Positions 23,525 to 23,749 of a stretch of DNA of 23,749 nucleotides are shown piece after piece. The translations under genes were made by a program, and so were the position numbers. How positions within the stretch are numbered: the stretch's first letter is position 1; each line of letters opens with the position of its first letter. The stretch spans positions 1-23,749 of the forward strand of contig DXAH01000017.1 of assembly GCA_019117105.1 (NCBI GenBank), written 5' to 3'. The notes under the pieces are model-generated. The model saw nothing but the letters and a program-made list of their open reading frames with translations. It had not been told where the DNA came from and did no database searches. This DNA comes from Duodenibacillus intestinigallinarum. Its GTDB lineage: Bacteria > Pseudomonadota > Gammaproteobacteria > Burkholderiales > Burkholderiaceae_F.

Positions 23525-23749
23525 CAGGCTTTGCTCGAAGCGTTAAGGCAGAACTCCATGATGCCCTTTTGAGCATGCAGACGATTTTCCGCTTCGTCCC
23601 ACACAACGGACTGCGGGCCGTCGATCACTTCGGCCGTCACCTCTTCGCCGCGATGCGCGGGCAAGCAGTGCATGAAGAGAGCACCGGGGTTGGCAGCCGC
23701 CATCACGGCGCTGTTGACCTGATAGTTGGCAAAGTCGCGACGGCGCTTT
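23524..23749 (-). CDS. argF: Ornithine carbamoyltransferase ArgF, C-terminal part
   Basis: Only the last 74 codons lie in the window; the gene runs off the right edge. They include YQVNSAVM, the ornithine-binding FMHCLPAHRGEEV and VVWDEAENRLHAQK, which identify ornithine carbamoyltransferase (carbamoyl phosphate + ornithine to citrulline, in arginine synthesis). The HCLP motif separates it from aspartate carbamoyltransferase. The stop overlaps the start of the pseudouridine synthase gene, pointing to one operon argF-pseudouridine synthase-lgt. Confidence 0.93.
   Translation of the reverse strand, partial: KRRRDFANYQVNSAVMAAANPGALFMHCLPAHRGEEVTAEVIDGPQSVVWDEAENRLHAQKGIMEFCLNASSKA

Overview
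The window reads as chromosomal DNA of a betaproteobacterium, most likely order Burkholderiales and perhaps family Sutterellaceae. The reasons are the order tkt-gap-pgk, the nadD-rsfS-rlmH-maf cluster, a mutL with the endonuclease-type C-terminus, and GapA and pseudouridine synthase sequences that resemble my recollection of Burkholderiales proteins. The family-level guess is from memory and no database was searched. Nearly all of it is core housekeeping sequence, dense and of moderately high GC. Accessory material is limited to an IS3-like remnant near 10.0-10.5 kb and a decayed AAA ATPase gene at 20.65-21.89 kb.

Layout. 1-310: AT-rich regulatory DNA pointing left, with two consensus sigma70 promoters, a terminator-like hairpin between them and a boxA-like leader, which I read as the front of an rRNA operon lying off the left edge. 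363-2358: divergent molybdenum cofactor genes mobA (-) and moeA (+). 2395-4484: a two-gene minus-strand operon of a WYL regulator and a metallophosphoesterase, overlapping by 4 bases. 4845-5579: yebC with its own terminator. 5722-9960: a plus-strand run of purD, an unrecognised exported protein, nadD, rsfS, rlmH and maf. 10003-10515: an IS3-type orfA whose start lies in a hairpin, with a slippery A7 and only a stub of orfB. 10522-14236: minus-strand mutL-miaA-larE-like. 14529-15209: dedA (+), convergent on the glycolytic and pentose phosphate operon tkt-gap-pgk (15299-19646, -). 19849-20568: rsmE (+). 20650-21887: broken AAA/DUF4143 ATPase gene. 21892-23749: minus-strand argF (partial), an RluF-like pseudouridine synthase gene and lgt.

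Functional themes. Several genes serve ribosomes and translation: rsfS, rlmH, rsmE, the pseudouridine synthase, miaA, yebC and probably the rRNA promoter region. Others serve nucleotide and NAD supply (purD, nadD, maf), central carbon flow (tkt, gap, pgk), DNA repair (mutL) and the envelope (lgt, dedA, the exported protein). I saw no tRNA gene, CRISPR array or prophage.

No clear-cut new system is visible. The best candidates for a second look are the WYL-phosphoesterase operon, the promoter-terminator-promoter array at the left edge, the orphan LarE-like sulfur transferase, the hairpin-locked IS3 remnant and the unusual coenzyme-site residue in GapA.
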